From NCBI RefSeq assembly GCF_004795055.1, contig NZ_SSBJ01000024.1, forward strand, positions 59,548-123,547: a stretch of DNA of 64,000 bases. The letters run 5' to 3'. Positions within the stretch are counted from its first letter, which is position 1, and each line of letters opens with the position of its first letter. Source of the DNA: Streptomyces sp. A1136 (GTDB taxonomy: Bacteria; Actinomycetota; Actinomycetes; Streptomycetales; Streptomycetaceae). Both the position numbers and the translations under genes were made by a program. The notes beneath the pieces were generated by a model. That model saw only the letters and a list, made by a program, of their open reading frames with translations, was not told the origin of the DNA and made no database searches. Below are positions 55,110 to 62,805 of the stretch, piece after piece.

Positions 55110-56203
55110 CGGCGCCACCGCGTCCCTCACGCCTCGGTCCGCGACTGCCCGCCTTTTACTGCCCTTTGGAGCGCGACCTCGTCCATCCAGAGGCGAAGCA
55201 GGTGGAGGCGCGGGCGGTCGAGTGGGTGGACTCCTTCGGCCTGTACCCGGACGCGGTCGAGCGCGCGTGGGGTCTGGCCACCCACAGTGCGGACTTCACC
55301 TGCCGCATCATCCCCGAGGGGAAGGTCGAGGCCCTGCTGCTGTTCGCCGAGTGGAACTACTGGGCGAACGCCGTCGACGACTGGCAGGACTCGGGCTCCG
55401 AGGAGGTGGGGACGGGCGCCGTCGTCGAACACGGGGTACGGCTGTTGCGGACCATCGAGAACCCGGGAGCGTCCCTGCTGCCCGACGGCCCCATGACCCG
55501 CGCGCTGGTGGACCTGGTGAGCCGAACCCATGCCATGCTCAGCCCCTTCGAGCTGCGCAGGTTCACCGAGGGCACCCGCGACTGGCTGCTGGGGGCCGCG
55601 TGGCGGGCGGCGCGGGCCGAGGAGGGCGCCATGCCGGGGTTGAACGACTTCGCCGCCCTGGGACCGCTGGCGAACGGCACGCGCTTCTCGCTCACCTGGT
55701 CGGACGTCGCGCGCGAGGACCGGTTGCCGGCCGAGGTGCTGTACTCGCCCGCCCTCACCGCGCTCACCGACGCGGCGGGGTTCATCGTCAGCGCGGACAA
55801 CGACCTGTTCTCCTACGACAAGGACGACCACCTGGAACCGCCCGAGGTGAATCTGGTCAACGTCCTCGCCCACCGGGAAGGCTGTTCCCCCGCCGAGGCG
55901 GTACCCCTCGCCGTGGCCCTGCGTGACAGGGTGATGGTCCTCTTCACCACGTTACGGGCGCGGCTGGCGGACGGGGCCGATCCCCGACTGCGCCGTCACC
56001 TGGCGGCGTTGGGCCACTACGTGGCCGGCTGCGTCGCATGGCAGGGCCGGGCGCCCCGGTACGCGACCCCGCGCAACCGGTACGGACTGCCGTCGGCCGA
56101 AGCCCGTCTCGCGGTCCGGTACGCCGACGTGCCGAGCGTCCCCGACCGGGAGGCACCGGATCTGCCGGCCCTCGCCTCCTGGTGGCAGTGGGTGGGCGAC
56201 TGA
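55106..56203 (+). CDS. Class I terpene synthase, TTA-containing
   Basis: 365 residues of the bacterial class I terpene cyclase fold. The Asp-rich motif is DDWQD at residues 91-95 and the NSE-type motif is NDLFSYDKD at 232-240, with Asp in place of the usual final Glu; a C-terminal Arg-Tyr pair (RNRYGL) is also present. Ionises a prenyl diphosphate and cyclises it; the substrate may be methylated by the coupled upstream enzyme. Leu283 is encoded by TTA (55952-55954), a codon read by the bldA tRNA, so translation should depend on development. Ends at a strong hairpin shared with the convergent P450 gene. Confidence 0.88.
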   Translation: MTAPPRPSRLGPRLPAFYCPLERDLVHPEAKQVEARAVEWVDSFGLYPDAVERAWGLATHSADFTCRIIPEGKVEALLLFAEWNYWANAVDDWQDSGSEEVGTGAVVEHGVRLLRTIENPGASLLPDGPMTRALVDLVSRTHAMLSPFELRRFTEGTRDWLLGAAWRAARAEEGAMPGLNDFAALGPLANGTRFSLTWSDVAREDRLPAEVLYSPALTALTDAAGFIVSADNDLFSYDKDDHLEPPEVNLVNVLAHREGCSPAEAVPLAVALRDRVMVLFTTLRARLADGADPRLRRHLAALGHYVAGCVAWQGRAPRYATPRNRYGLPSAEARLAVRYADVPSVPDREAPDLPALASWWQWVGD

Positions 56204-56240
56204 GTGACGTCTCACCGGGCGGACATCGCACCGGACGACA

Positions 56241-56274
56241 CCGAGGGCCCCGGCCATGTGGCCGGGGCCCTCGG
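56241..56274. terminator. Strong bidirectional hairpin
   Basis: Perfect 16-base arms at 56241-56256 and 56259-56274 separated by TG, between the convergent terpene synthase and P450 genes. Confidence 0.88.
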
Positions 56275-56295
56275 GCCCGGATCGGATCGCCCGGC

Positions 56296-57699
56296 TCAGC
56301 GGCGGCCGAACAGGCGGCGCCACCAACCGCCCCCGCGCCGGTGCCCCGCCGCGGGGGCGGGGCCGGGGGCCACCGTCGGCTGCGGCGGGATCGGGACGTG
56401 CGGCGGGTGCTCGGAGGCCCGCTCCGTGTGGGGCGCGGCGTTCTCGACGGAGCGCGGCGTGAACCGTACCGGCAGGCCCAGGATGTGGCGCGACATCAGG
56501 GTGCCGCGCCACCGGAGCTCGTCCGCGCCGACCGCCAGTTGGAGGTCCGGCAGCCGGTCCAGCAGGACTTCGATGCCGGTGTCCGCGATGGCGCGGCCGA
56601 TGTCCTGACCGGGGCATTCGTGCGGTCCGCTGCTGAACGCCAGGTGGGACCGGTTGCCGTGGACGGAGACGCTCGGGTCGGGCCGGATCTGCGGGTCGGC
56701 GTTGCCCGCGGCGAGGCCGAGCAGCAGCATGTCACCGGCCTTCACCTGCTGACCGCCCAGCAGGGTGTCCCCGGTCGCCCAGCGCCCGATGATCGTGTTG
56801 ATCGGCGGATCGTCCCACAACACCTGTTCCAGGGCGTCGGGCAGCGTCATGTGCCCCCCGGACAGGCTCGCCCGGAAGCGCGGGTCGGTCAGGACGGTCC
56901 GCAGGGTGTTGGCGATCAGGTTGGCGGTGGTCTCGTACGCCGCGATAAGTACCACGCGCAGGTGCATCAGCACTTCCGTGTCGCTGAGGTCCGCGGGGTG
57001 CTCGATGAGCCAGGAGGCGAGGTCGTGCGCGGGCTTGACCTTGCGCTCCATCACCAGTTGCTCCAGCGTGAGCGTGACGTAGCGGTCGCTCTGGAGGGCC
57101 GTCTCCGTCCCCTGGAGCATGTCGCGCGCGGCCTTCACCAGGCGGGGCCCGTGCTCGTCGGGGGCTCCGACGAGCTGGGTCATCACCAGCATGGGGAGTT
57201 GGTCGGAGAAGGAGGCGACAAGGTCGGCGTAACCGTCGCCGGCGATCCGGTCGACGAGCTGGTTGGCGAAACGGGTGACGTAACGGCGGATGCCGCGCTT
57301 GTCGAAACGCTCCAGGGAATCGACGACGGCTCCCCGCAGCCGCTCGTGGACCGGCCCGTCGGTGAAGTTGCACACCGGCACCCAGGAGACCATGGGGCCG
57401 AGCGGGGTGTCGGCCGGTACCCGGCCCTCCTTCATGTCGCGCCAGCCCCGGGGGTCGCGGGCGAAGCGCGAAGGGGTCCGCGCCACGTCCAGGTTCTCCC
57501 GGTGCCCGAGCACCAGCCAGGCCGGGAGGTCCCCGCTGACCAGCACGGGCGCCACGGCCCCGTACTCGGCCCGCAGCCTCTCGTACAGCGCGAACGGGTC
57601 GGCTTCGGCCTCCGGCCCGTGGAGGCGGTGGAGGCCGCCGCCCCCGGCTCCCGCCGCGTGGGCGGGGCACTGGGGCGGAGGGGTGGGTTGGGTGCTCAC
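56296..57699 (-). CDS. cvnE: Cytochrome P450 of conservon (CvnE/RarE type)
   Basis: 467 residues. The heme-binding loop FSSGPHECPGQDIGR contains the thiolate Cys; the I helix reads AAYETTANLI with the oxygen-activating Thr, and ERFDKRG/RVVLIAAYE regions fit bacterial P450s. An ExxR can be proposed near EQVLWDDPP rather than the standard form. A C-terminal Pro-rich and basic tail (GGGWWRRLFGRR) is unusual. The GTG start overlaps the cvnD stop (GTGA). As in the S. griseus rar operon it is the fifth gene after the GTPase; it might also act on the terpene made nearby (inference). Confidence 0.88.
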   Translation of the reverse strand: MSTQPTPPPQCPAHAAGAGGGGLHRLHGPEAEADPFALYERLRAEYGAVAPVLVSGDLPAWLVLGHRENLDVARTPSRFARDPRGWRDMKEGRVPADTPLGPMVSWVPVCNFTDGPVHERLRGAVVDSLERFDKRGIRRYVTRFANQLVDRIAGDGYADLVASFSDQLPMLVMTQLVGAPDEHGPRLVKAARDMLQGTETALQSDRYVTLTLEQLVMERKVKPAHDLASWLIEHPADLSDTEVLMHLRVVLIAAYETTANLIANTLRTVLTDPRFRASLSGGHMTLPDALEQVLWDDPPINTIIGRWATGDTLLGGQQVKAGDMLLLGLAAGNADPQIRPDPSVSVHGNRSHLAFSSGPHECPGQDIGRAIADTGIEVLLDRLPDLQLAVGADELRWRGTLMSRHILGLPVRFTPRSVENAAPHTERASEHPPHVPIPPQPTVAPGPAPAAGHRRGGGWWRRLFGRR

Positions 57700-58316
57700 A
57701 TTGCCTCCTGGGTGGCTGCCTGGGAGTGCAGGTAGCGCATGAGGGTCAGCAGGACGTCGCGGGACGAGTCCCGCCGCCTGGCGTCACAGACGAGGATCGG
57801 GACGGCGTTGGGCAGGTCGAGGGCTTGGCGCAGCTCCTCCAGCGGGTGCTCGGGGGCGTCGGGGAAGGAGTTGACGGCCACGACGAAGGGGACGCCCCTT
57901 TCCTCCAGGCGTCCGATGACGTCGAAGCTGGTCTCAAGCCGACGGGTGTCGAGGAGGACGACCGCTCCGAGCGCGCCCTCGAAGAGACCGCGCCACAGGA
58001 ACCAGAAGCGTTCCTGGCCGGGGGTTCCGAACAGGTACAGCACGAGTTCGTCGTTGATGCTGATGCGGCCGAAGTCCATGGCCACGGTGGTGGTGGTCTT
58101 GCGCGCCACCCCCCGGGTGTCGTCGACGCCGATACCCGCCTTGGTCATGGTCTCCTCGGTCGTCAGCGGCCTGATCTCGCTGACCGCGCCGACCATCGTC
58201 GTCTTGCCCACGCCGAAACCGCCGACGATGACGATCTTGACGGCGGCCGCCGCCGTCTGGGGGAGTATGTCCGCGGGGAGCGGCCCGCGGGGCGGGTCAG
58301 AGCTTTTGAAGTCCAT
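57696..58316 (-). CDS. cvnD: Conservon Ras-like GTP-binding protein (CvnD)
   Basis: 206 residues. P-loop GGFGVGKTTMVGAVSE, switch region TTTTVAMDFGRI, and FGTPGQERFWFLW in place of DTAGQE identify the MglA/CvnD type of small GTPase; VAVNSFPDA replaces NKxD. It works as the output switch of the conservon complex with CvnA, CvnB and CvnC at the membrane. Start overlaps the end of cvnC by 20 bases; the stop overlaps the P450 start. Confidence 0.93.
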   Translation of the reverse strand: MDFKSSDPPRGPLPADILPQTAAAAVKIVIVGGFGVGKTTMVGAVSEIRPLTTEETMTKAGIGVDDTRGVARKTTTTVAMDFGRISINDELVLYLFGTPGQERFWFLWRGLFEGALGAVVLLDTRRLETSFDVIGRLEERGVPFVVAVNSFPDAPEHPLEELRQALDLPNAVPILVCDARRRDSSRDVLLTLMRYLHSQAATQEAM

Positions 58317-58656
58317 CGATCACTGCCTCGATCAGAGCAAGGTCGGGTAGCTGGGCGGCGGGAACGGGCGGGCGGACGCGTACGCGCCGAGCGGCCATCA
58401 GGTCCCCGACCAGCACGGTGACGGCGCTCACGGGCAGACCGGCGTAGGCGGCGATCTCGGCCACCGACAGCGGCGCCTGGCACATCCGCAGGATGGCCGC
58501 CTGCTCGGGCTGCATCTCGGGCATGGCGGGCGCTCTGGCGACGACCAGGGTCACGAGGTCCAGGTCGACGGCGGTGGAAGGTCCGCTCCGTCCGCCGGTG
58601 ATGACGTAGAGCCGTTCGGGACTGTTGTCCTCCCAGCTCGCGGGGGGCTCACTCAC
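58297..58656 (-). CDS. cvnC: DUF742 protein (CvnC)
   Basis: 119 residues of the DUF742 family, the third component of conservons: RLYVITGGRSGPSTAVDLDL, PEQAAILRMCQAPLSVAEIA and AVTVLVGDLMAARRVRVRPP are characteristic, the middle forming a winged-helix-like unit. Probable regulator or adaptor of the GTPase. GTG start overlaps the cvnB stop by four bases (GTGA). Confidence 0.92.
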   Translation of the reverse strand: MSEPPASWEDNSPERLYVITGGRSGPSTAVDLDLVTLVVARAPAMPEMQPEQAAILRMCQAPLSVAEIAAYAGLPVSAVTVLVGDLMAARRVRVRPPVPAAQLPDLALIEAVIDGLQKL

Positions 58657-59057
58657 GCGGGCTGCCCGTCATGTCGGGGCGGGCTGCTGAGGTGGTCCCC
58701 CATCCGGGTCACCAGGTTGCGCATCTGGGCGCCCATCAGCCCCGCGTCGACTCCCTCGTCGGCGAGCACCGCCAGGTACGAGCCGTCGCCGGCGGCCATC
58801 AGGTAGAAGAACCCGCCGTCCATCTCGATCACGACCAGCCGCATTCTGCCCTCGGAACGGGGCAGTTCGGAGGCCACCGCCCCGGCGAGGCTCTGCAGGC
58901 CGGCGCAGGCCGCCGCCAGACGGTCCGCCGTGTCGGTCTCGGCCCCGTACTGCGCCACGCAGAGTCCGTCCGCGGACAGCACGATCACGTGCCGTGTCTG
59001 CGGCACGCCGGCGGCCAGGTCCTTCAGCATCCAGTCCATACCGCTTCGCTGAGTCAT
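58653..59057 (-). CDS. cvnB: Roadblock/LC7 protein (CvnB)
   Basis: About 134 residues with the roadblock/LC7 fold: DWMLKDLAAGVPQTRHVIVL, SADGLCVAQYG, LVVIEMDGGFFYLMAAGDGS and GLMGAQMRNLVTRMGDHL. Roadblock proteins act as GTPase-activating or scaffold partners; in conservons CvnB links the sensor kinase to CvnD. ATG 59057 or GTG 59060, seven or so bases after the cvnA stop. Confidence 0.93.
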   Translation of the reverse strand: MTQRSGMDWMLKDLAAGVPQTRHVIVLSADGLCVAQYGAETDTADRLAAACAGLQSLAGAVASELPRSEGRMRLVVIEMDGGFFYLMAAGDGSYLAVLADEGVDAGLMGAQMRNLVTRMGDHLSSPPRHDGQPA

Positions 59058-59063
59058 CACTGT

Positions 59064-60596
59064 TCATGCCCCTTTGGTCGCTGAGCCGGACGCGTCCTGG
59101 GCGCCCTGGGCGTCTTGGCCGGACGCGCCGGACAGTCCGCTGTGGAACGCCTCCAGCCACATGCCGGGGCCGGGGTCCTGCGCCGACTGCGGCTCCGCCG
59201 CCGGCGGGGCGTCGGGGAGGGTGGCCCGGTCCTTGCGGCGTCGCTGAGGCAGGCCCGTCGCCGTACGTCCGGTGGCGGGGCCGCCGGCGGCGACCGCGGG
59301 CCTCGGCACGGGGGCCGGTGTCGACCGGGGCGCGGAGAGAGCGGCGGACGAGCGGTCGACGGGGTGTTCGCGAGGTGCGGCGGGCACGGCCCTGGGCCCC
59401 GAGGAGGAACCGATGCCGTGGGCGAGGCCGGTCGCCGCGGATGCCGTGGTGATCAGGTGCTGCGGGACGATGACCACCGCGCGGACGCCGCCGTACGCGG
59501 AGGAGCGCAGGGACACCTGGAAGCCGTACGCCTGGGCCAGCCGGCCGACCACCGCCAGGCCCAGCCTCGGCGTCTCGCCCAGGTCGTTGAGGTCGATGCC
59601 GGACTGCGCCTGCGCCAGCATCCGCTCGGCGCGCCTGCGGGCCTCCTCGCTCATGCTGAGGCCGCCGTCCTCGATCTCCACGGCGATGCCGGACTGCACC
59701 TCGGCGGCCGTGAGGTGGACCCGGGTGTGCGGCGGCGAGTACCGGGTGGCGTTGTCCAGCAACTCCGCCAGGGTGTGGATCAGCGGCTCCACGATGGGGC
59801 CGACGACGGCGACCTCGGACACCGAGTGGAGTTCCACCCGCTGGTAGTCGATGATCCGGGACATCGCGCCGCGCAACACGCTGTAGAGGGTGACGGCCCT
59901 GCTCCACTGACGGCCGGGGCGCGCGCCGCCGAGGACGGAGATCGAGTCGGCGAGCCGGCCGATAAGGGCGGTGCCGTGGTCCAGGCGCAGCAGGTCGCCG
60001 AACACGTCCGGGTCGCGGCCGTGACGGTCCTCCATCTCGCGCATTTCCTGGGCCTGCTGATGGACGATCGCCTGTACGCGACGGGCGATGTTCACGAAGG
60101 CCCGCTGCGCCGAGTCGCGCAGGTTCTCCTCGTTGTCGACCGCGTCGATGGCCTGGGCCAGCACGGATTGCAGGGCGGCTCTGAAACGGGGTGTCAGGGC
60201 GGTGTCGTTGCCCCAGCGGTTGCCCTGTCCGCCGCGGCCGCCCAGGGAGTTGAGCACCTCTTCGGGCAACTCCCCCTTGCGCAGTCGCCCGATGGCCTCG
60301 CTCAGCACCACCTCGGACAGGCGCACCGCTTCGGTTTCCTGTCGGGACAGGGCGTGCCGCAGAGCCGCGACCTGGGAGCGGCGGGCGGAGAGCGCGCGGC
60401 CTCGGCGCAGCGCCTCGGCGACGGCCACGGCGGTGCACGCCGCGCCCAGGACGGCGCAGAGGGCGCGGACCGGTTCCGGGGAGGGGACGAGCCCCCCGAC
60501 GAGGCACAGGGCGGCCACGGCCGCGATCACGGGCATCATCCGGTTCGCTCCCGCCTCGGGGCGGGCGGCTTCGGGTGGAATGTCTTTTTGCGCCAT
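59064..60596 (-). CDS. cvnA: Conservon sensor histidine-kinase-like protein (CvnA)
   Basis: 510 residues. Two membrane spans near residues 20-40 and 46-66 precede a long helical region (residues 75-220) and an ATPase domain of HATPase_c type: N box LAELLDNATRYSPPHTRVHL, then IEDGGLSMS in place of DxGxG and GLAVVGRLAQAYG. A His phosphorylation site is not obvious (LDHGTALIGRL near residue 205 is a candidate). The C-terminus is Pro/Ala-rich. First gene of the minus operon cvnA-B-C-D-E. ATG 60596 has GAGGA five bases upstream. Senses an unknown signal and feeds CvnD. Confidence 0.9.
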   Translation of the reverse strand: MAQKDIPPEAARPEAGANRMMPVIAAVAALCLVGGLVPSPEPVRALCAVLGAACTAVAVAEALRRGRALSARRSQVAALRHALSRQETEAVRLSEVVLSEAIGRLRKGELPEEVLNSLGGRGGQGNRWGNDTALTPRFRAALQSVLAQAIDAVDNEENLRDSAQRAFVNIARRVQAIVHQQAQEMREMEDRHGRDPDVFGDLLRLDHGTALIGRLADSISVLGGARPGRQWSRAVTLYSVLRGAMSRIIDYQRVELHSVSEVAVVGPIVEPLIHTLAELLDNATRYSPPHTRVHLTAAEVQSGIAVEIEDGGLSMSEEARRRAERMLAQAQSGIDLNDLGETPRLGLAVVGRLAQAYGFQVSLRSSAYGGVRAVVIVPQHLITTASAATGLAHGIGSSSGPRAVPAAPREHPVDRSSAALSAPRSTPAPVPRPAVAAGGPATGRTATGLPQRRRKDRATLPDAPPAAEPQSAQDPGPGMWLEAFHSGLSGASGQDAQGAQDASGSATKGA

Positions 60597-60953
60597 CGGC
60601 GTCCTCGAACCATCGAAAGTGGGGATCTTATGACCGGTGGGCGGGAGCATAACTACGCCCAACTTCCCGCATGGGTGCTTTCGTTGGAGTTCATCGGACC
60701 GGAGGACCCAATACGCGCCATCTCCGGGGCCGGATTACGGCGCGAGCCATGGCGCGTTCGTGTCGCGCGGCGTCAAAGGAGGAGGTTGAAGGCTTTCCCC
60801 GGCACAAACAGGCGAGCAAATTCGAACTTGCATTCCGCTCTATTTTCGGCCGCATTCCGTTGTTCGGATGTGGTACCGCGCACCGAATTGCGCTATGGAC
60901 CCGAGGGCGCCCGCGCCCGGTGGCGGCCGCGCGGCGCGGTGGGCGGGATTGGT
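60597..60953. other. 357-base region upstream of the conservon
   Basis: Lies between the conservon start and the stop of the lyase-like gene, both on the minus strand, so it must hold the conservon promoter and the end of the lyase operon is on its other side. The part 60800-60900 is AT-richer (ACAAACAGG, CTATTTTCGG). It contains an imperfect palindrome at 60816-60831 (GCAAATTCGAACTTGC, arms matching except one base each side). I see no gene here. Confidence 0.45.
60816..60831. promoter_or_regulatory. Candidate operator palindrome upstream of conservon
   Basis: GCAAATTCGAACTTGC is symmetric at 14 of 16 positions about TTCGAA, in an AT-rich patch 220 bases before the cvnA start. Confidence 0.35.
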
Positions 60954-62135
60954 TCAGAAGGCGTACCGCACGCGCAGCCACGGCGTGCGGGTCGCGATCA
61001 TCCGGCGCATCGACTCGACGGCGGACGCCTTGACCGGGCCCCGGTAACGCACGTTCCAGCCGCCGTTCTCCGACCGCTTGGGCTGCTGGAGGTCCTCGCG
61101 CCACAGCAGGTCCTCGGCGCGGGGGTGCCAGCCGAGGTTGACCTCGTGCAGATCCCGGTTGTGGGTGAGCAGGATGATCTCCGCTCCGGCCTGGTCCTTG
61201 ACCCGGCGCGGCAGTACGTCGTCCATCGCGCGAAGCAGCTCGTCCCAGTCCTGCGCCCAGCCCGGACGGAGCACCACCGGGGAGAGGTTGAAGTGGACCT
61301 CGTACCCCGCGTCCAGGAAGTCCGCCGCCGCCGCGAGGCGCTCGGGGACCGGGGTGGTCCTGATGTCGAGGAGCCGGGAGTCGTCCGGCGGCATCAGCGA
61401 GAAACGGATACGGGTGCGCCCGCGCGGGTCGAGCCGGAGCAGGTCCGGGTTGACGAACTTCGTGGCGAAGGACGCCTTGGCGGTGGGCCACCGACGGAAC
61501 GCGCGCACGAGATCGGCGGTGTTGTCGCTGATCAGATCGTCCACCGAGCAGTCGCCGTTCTCCCCGATGTCGTACACCCACGCGTGCTCGTCGCACTGGT
61601 TGGGTTCTGGTTTGGGACCGGCGGCCGCGATGTGCCGTCCCAGGCTGCCGAGAACGCGCTCGACGTTGGTGAAGACGGTGATCGGGTTGGCGAAACCCTT
61701 ACGGCGCGGGACGTAGCAGTAGGCGCAGGCCATGGCGCAGCCGTTGGAGAGGCCGGGGGCGATCCAGTCCGCGGACCGGCCGTTCGGCCGGATGCCGAAG
61801 GACTTGCGCTCGCCCAGGACCAGCACCTCGCGCTTGACCCGCACCCACCGCTCGACGTTCCCCTCGTTGCCGTGCAGGTGCGGAATGCGCCAGTGGGAGT
61901 CCGTCTCGATGAGGCGGGCGTCGGGGAACCGCGCGATGATCTGCCGCCCGCGCAAGGAGTCGGCGGCGGCGGGCTCGGCGTGGATCTCCGCCACGTGGAG
62001 CAGCCTGGCCGCCCGCGGCCCGTCACGGAAGGGTCTGCGGCCGGGGTCCTCGGCGGGTGCGGCCGCCGCCGCGAGGTCGTCCATGGTGAACAGGCCTTCG
62101 GCGCCGTCCGGCGGTTCTTCGGGACGCTGACGCAT
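60954..62135 (-). CDS. Spore-photoproduct-lyase-like radical SAM protein
   Basis: 393 residues from ATG 62135 (GGAG five bases upstream); ATG 62216, overlapping the upstream stop, would add a 27-residue Pro/Ala leader. The radical SAM cluster is Cys133-x3-Cys137-x2-Cys140 (CAMACAYCYVPRRKG), the CxxxCxxC form, and NGRSADWIAPGLSNG precedes it as in the spore photoproduct lyase family. Downstream Cys181 and Cys196 are candidates for the H-atom donor of such lyases. Expected role: light-independent reversal of a thymine photolesion in DNA. Substrate not proven; some relatives are uncharacterised. Confidence 0.82.
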   Translation of the reverse strand: MRQRPEEPPDGAEGLFTMDDLAAAAAPAEDPGRRPFRDGPRAARLLHVAEIHAEPAAADSLRGRQIIARFPDARLIETDSHWRIPHLHGNEGNVERWVRVKREVLVLGERKSFGIRPNGRSADWIAPGLSNGCAMACAYCYVPRRKGFANPITVFTNVERVLGSLGRHIAAAGPKPEPNQCDEHAWVYDIGENGDCSVDDLISDNTADLVRAFRRWPTAKASFATKFVNPDLLRLDPRGRTRIRFSLMPPDDSRLLDIRTTPVPERLAAAADFLDAGYEVHFNLSPVVLRPGWAQDWDELLRAMDDVLPRRVKDQAGAEIILLTHNRDLHEVNLGWHPRAEDLLWREDLQQPKRSENGGWNVRYRGPVKASAVESMRRMIATRTPWLRVRYAF

Positions 62136-62212
62136 GTCCACTCCGGGGGCAGGCACGGGGCTGGTGGTCCGCGGCGGGCGGGGTGCCAGGGGCGCCGGTC
62201 CGCCGGCCGATG

Positions 62213-62710
62213 TCATGACGTGTTCCCAGTGTACGGAGGCGGGCCGCCGTCCCGGTCGGACCGCGGCCATACGTAGGGGAGGTCGTCGGGCACGCCCGGG
62301 AAGTGGCGGTCGTAGAGCTCCGGGGCTTTGCGCAGCAACGCGGACTGGTGGCTCCGGTGGAAGGCGGGGTCGCCGAGCCAGGGCGGCAGCTCGCCGTCCG
62401 CCGCGAGTCGGCGCTGTTCGCGCGGGGCGGCTCCCGGGCGCCAGGCGAGGTAGCCGCCCAGCAGTGTGGCCGCACACGTGTCGGAGCGCCCCTCGGCGGT
62501 CCAGACCCCGCAGACGTCCAGGCCGTAGCGCACCAGCGCCTCCTCGTAGCCGGCCCACATCCGTACCGCCGGGTGGTGGCGCCAGCCGTATCCGGGCACC
62601 GTGAGGCCCCTGAAGACCTGGAGGGCCTCGACGCGCTGTTTGCCCAGGCGCCTGGGGTCGAGCACGGTCGCCGAATCGAGGAACCCCGGATAGGGGAGGA
62701 ATGTCTGCAT
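62213..62710 (-). CDS. Pyrimidine-dimer-glycosylase-like protein (MSMEG_6728 type)
   Basis: 165 residues. MQTFLPYPGFLDSATVLDPR, RLGKQRVEALQVFRGL and GYGWRHHPAVRMWAGYEEAL form the N-terminal pattern of an actinobacterial family related to pyrimidine dimer DNA glycosylases (small T4 EndoV-like Pyr_excise proteins). It would then cut the glycosyl bond at UV dimers. The TGA overlaps a possible ATG of the lyase-like gene (ATGA at 62213-62216), so the pair is an operon for photodamage. ATG 62710 lacks a Shine-Dalgarno and may be leaderless (GTAGAT upstream). Function by family memory only. Confidence 0.68.
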   Translation of the reverse strand: MQTFLPYPGFLDSATVLDPRRLGKQRVEALQVFRGLTVPGYGWRHHPAVRMWAGYEEALVRYGLDVCGVWTAEGRSDTCAATLLGGYLAWRPGAAPREQRRLAADGELPPWLGDPAFHRSHQSALLRKAPELYDRHFPGVPDDLPYVWPRSDRDGGPPPYTGNTS

Positions 62711-62805
62711 GGGGTGGATCTACCCCTGCGGAGCCCGGGCGCCTCCCGGGTCATCGCGCCCGGCGCGGGCCGTGCGCGACATCGGCGCCGGGTCCTCGAC
62801 CGGGA

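Noticed and set aside
56296..57699. P450 considered a dedicated terpene tailoring enzyme
   Set aside because: It is translationally coupled to cvnD and occupies the standard fifth conservon position, so the conservon assignment is preferred; a terpene role is only kept as a question.
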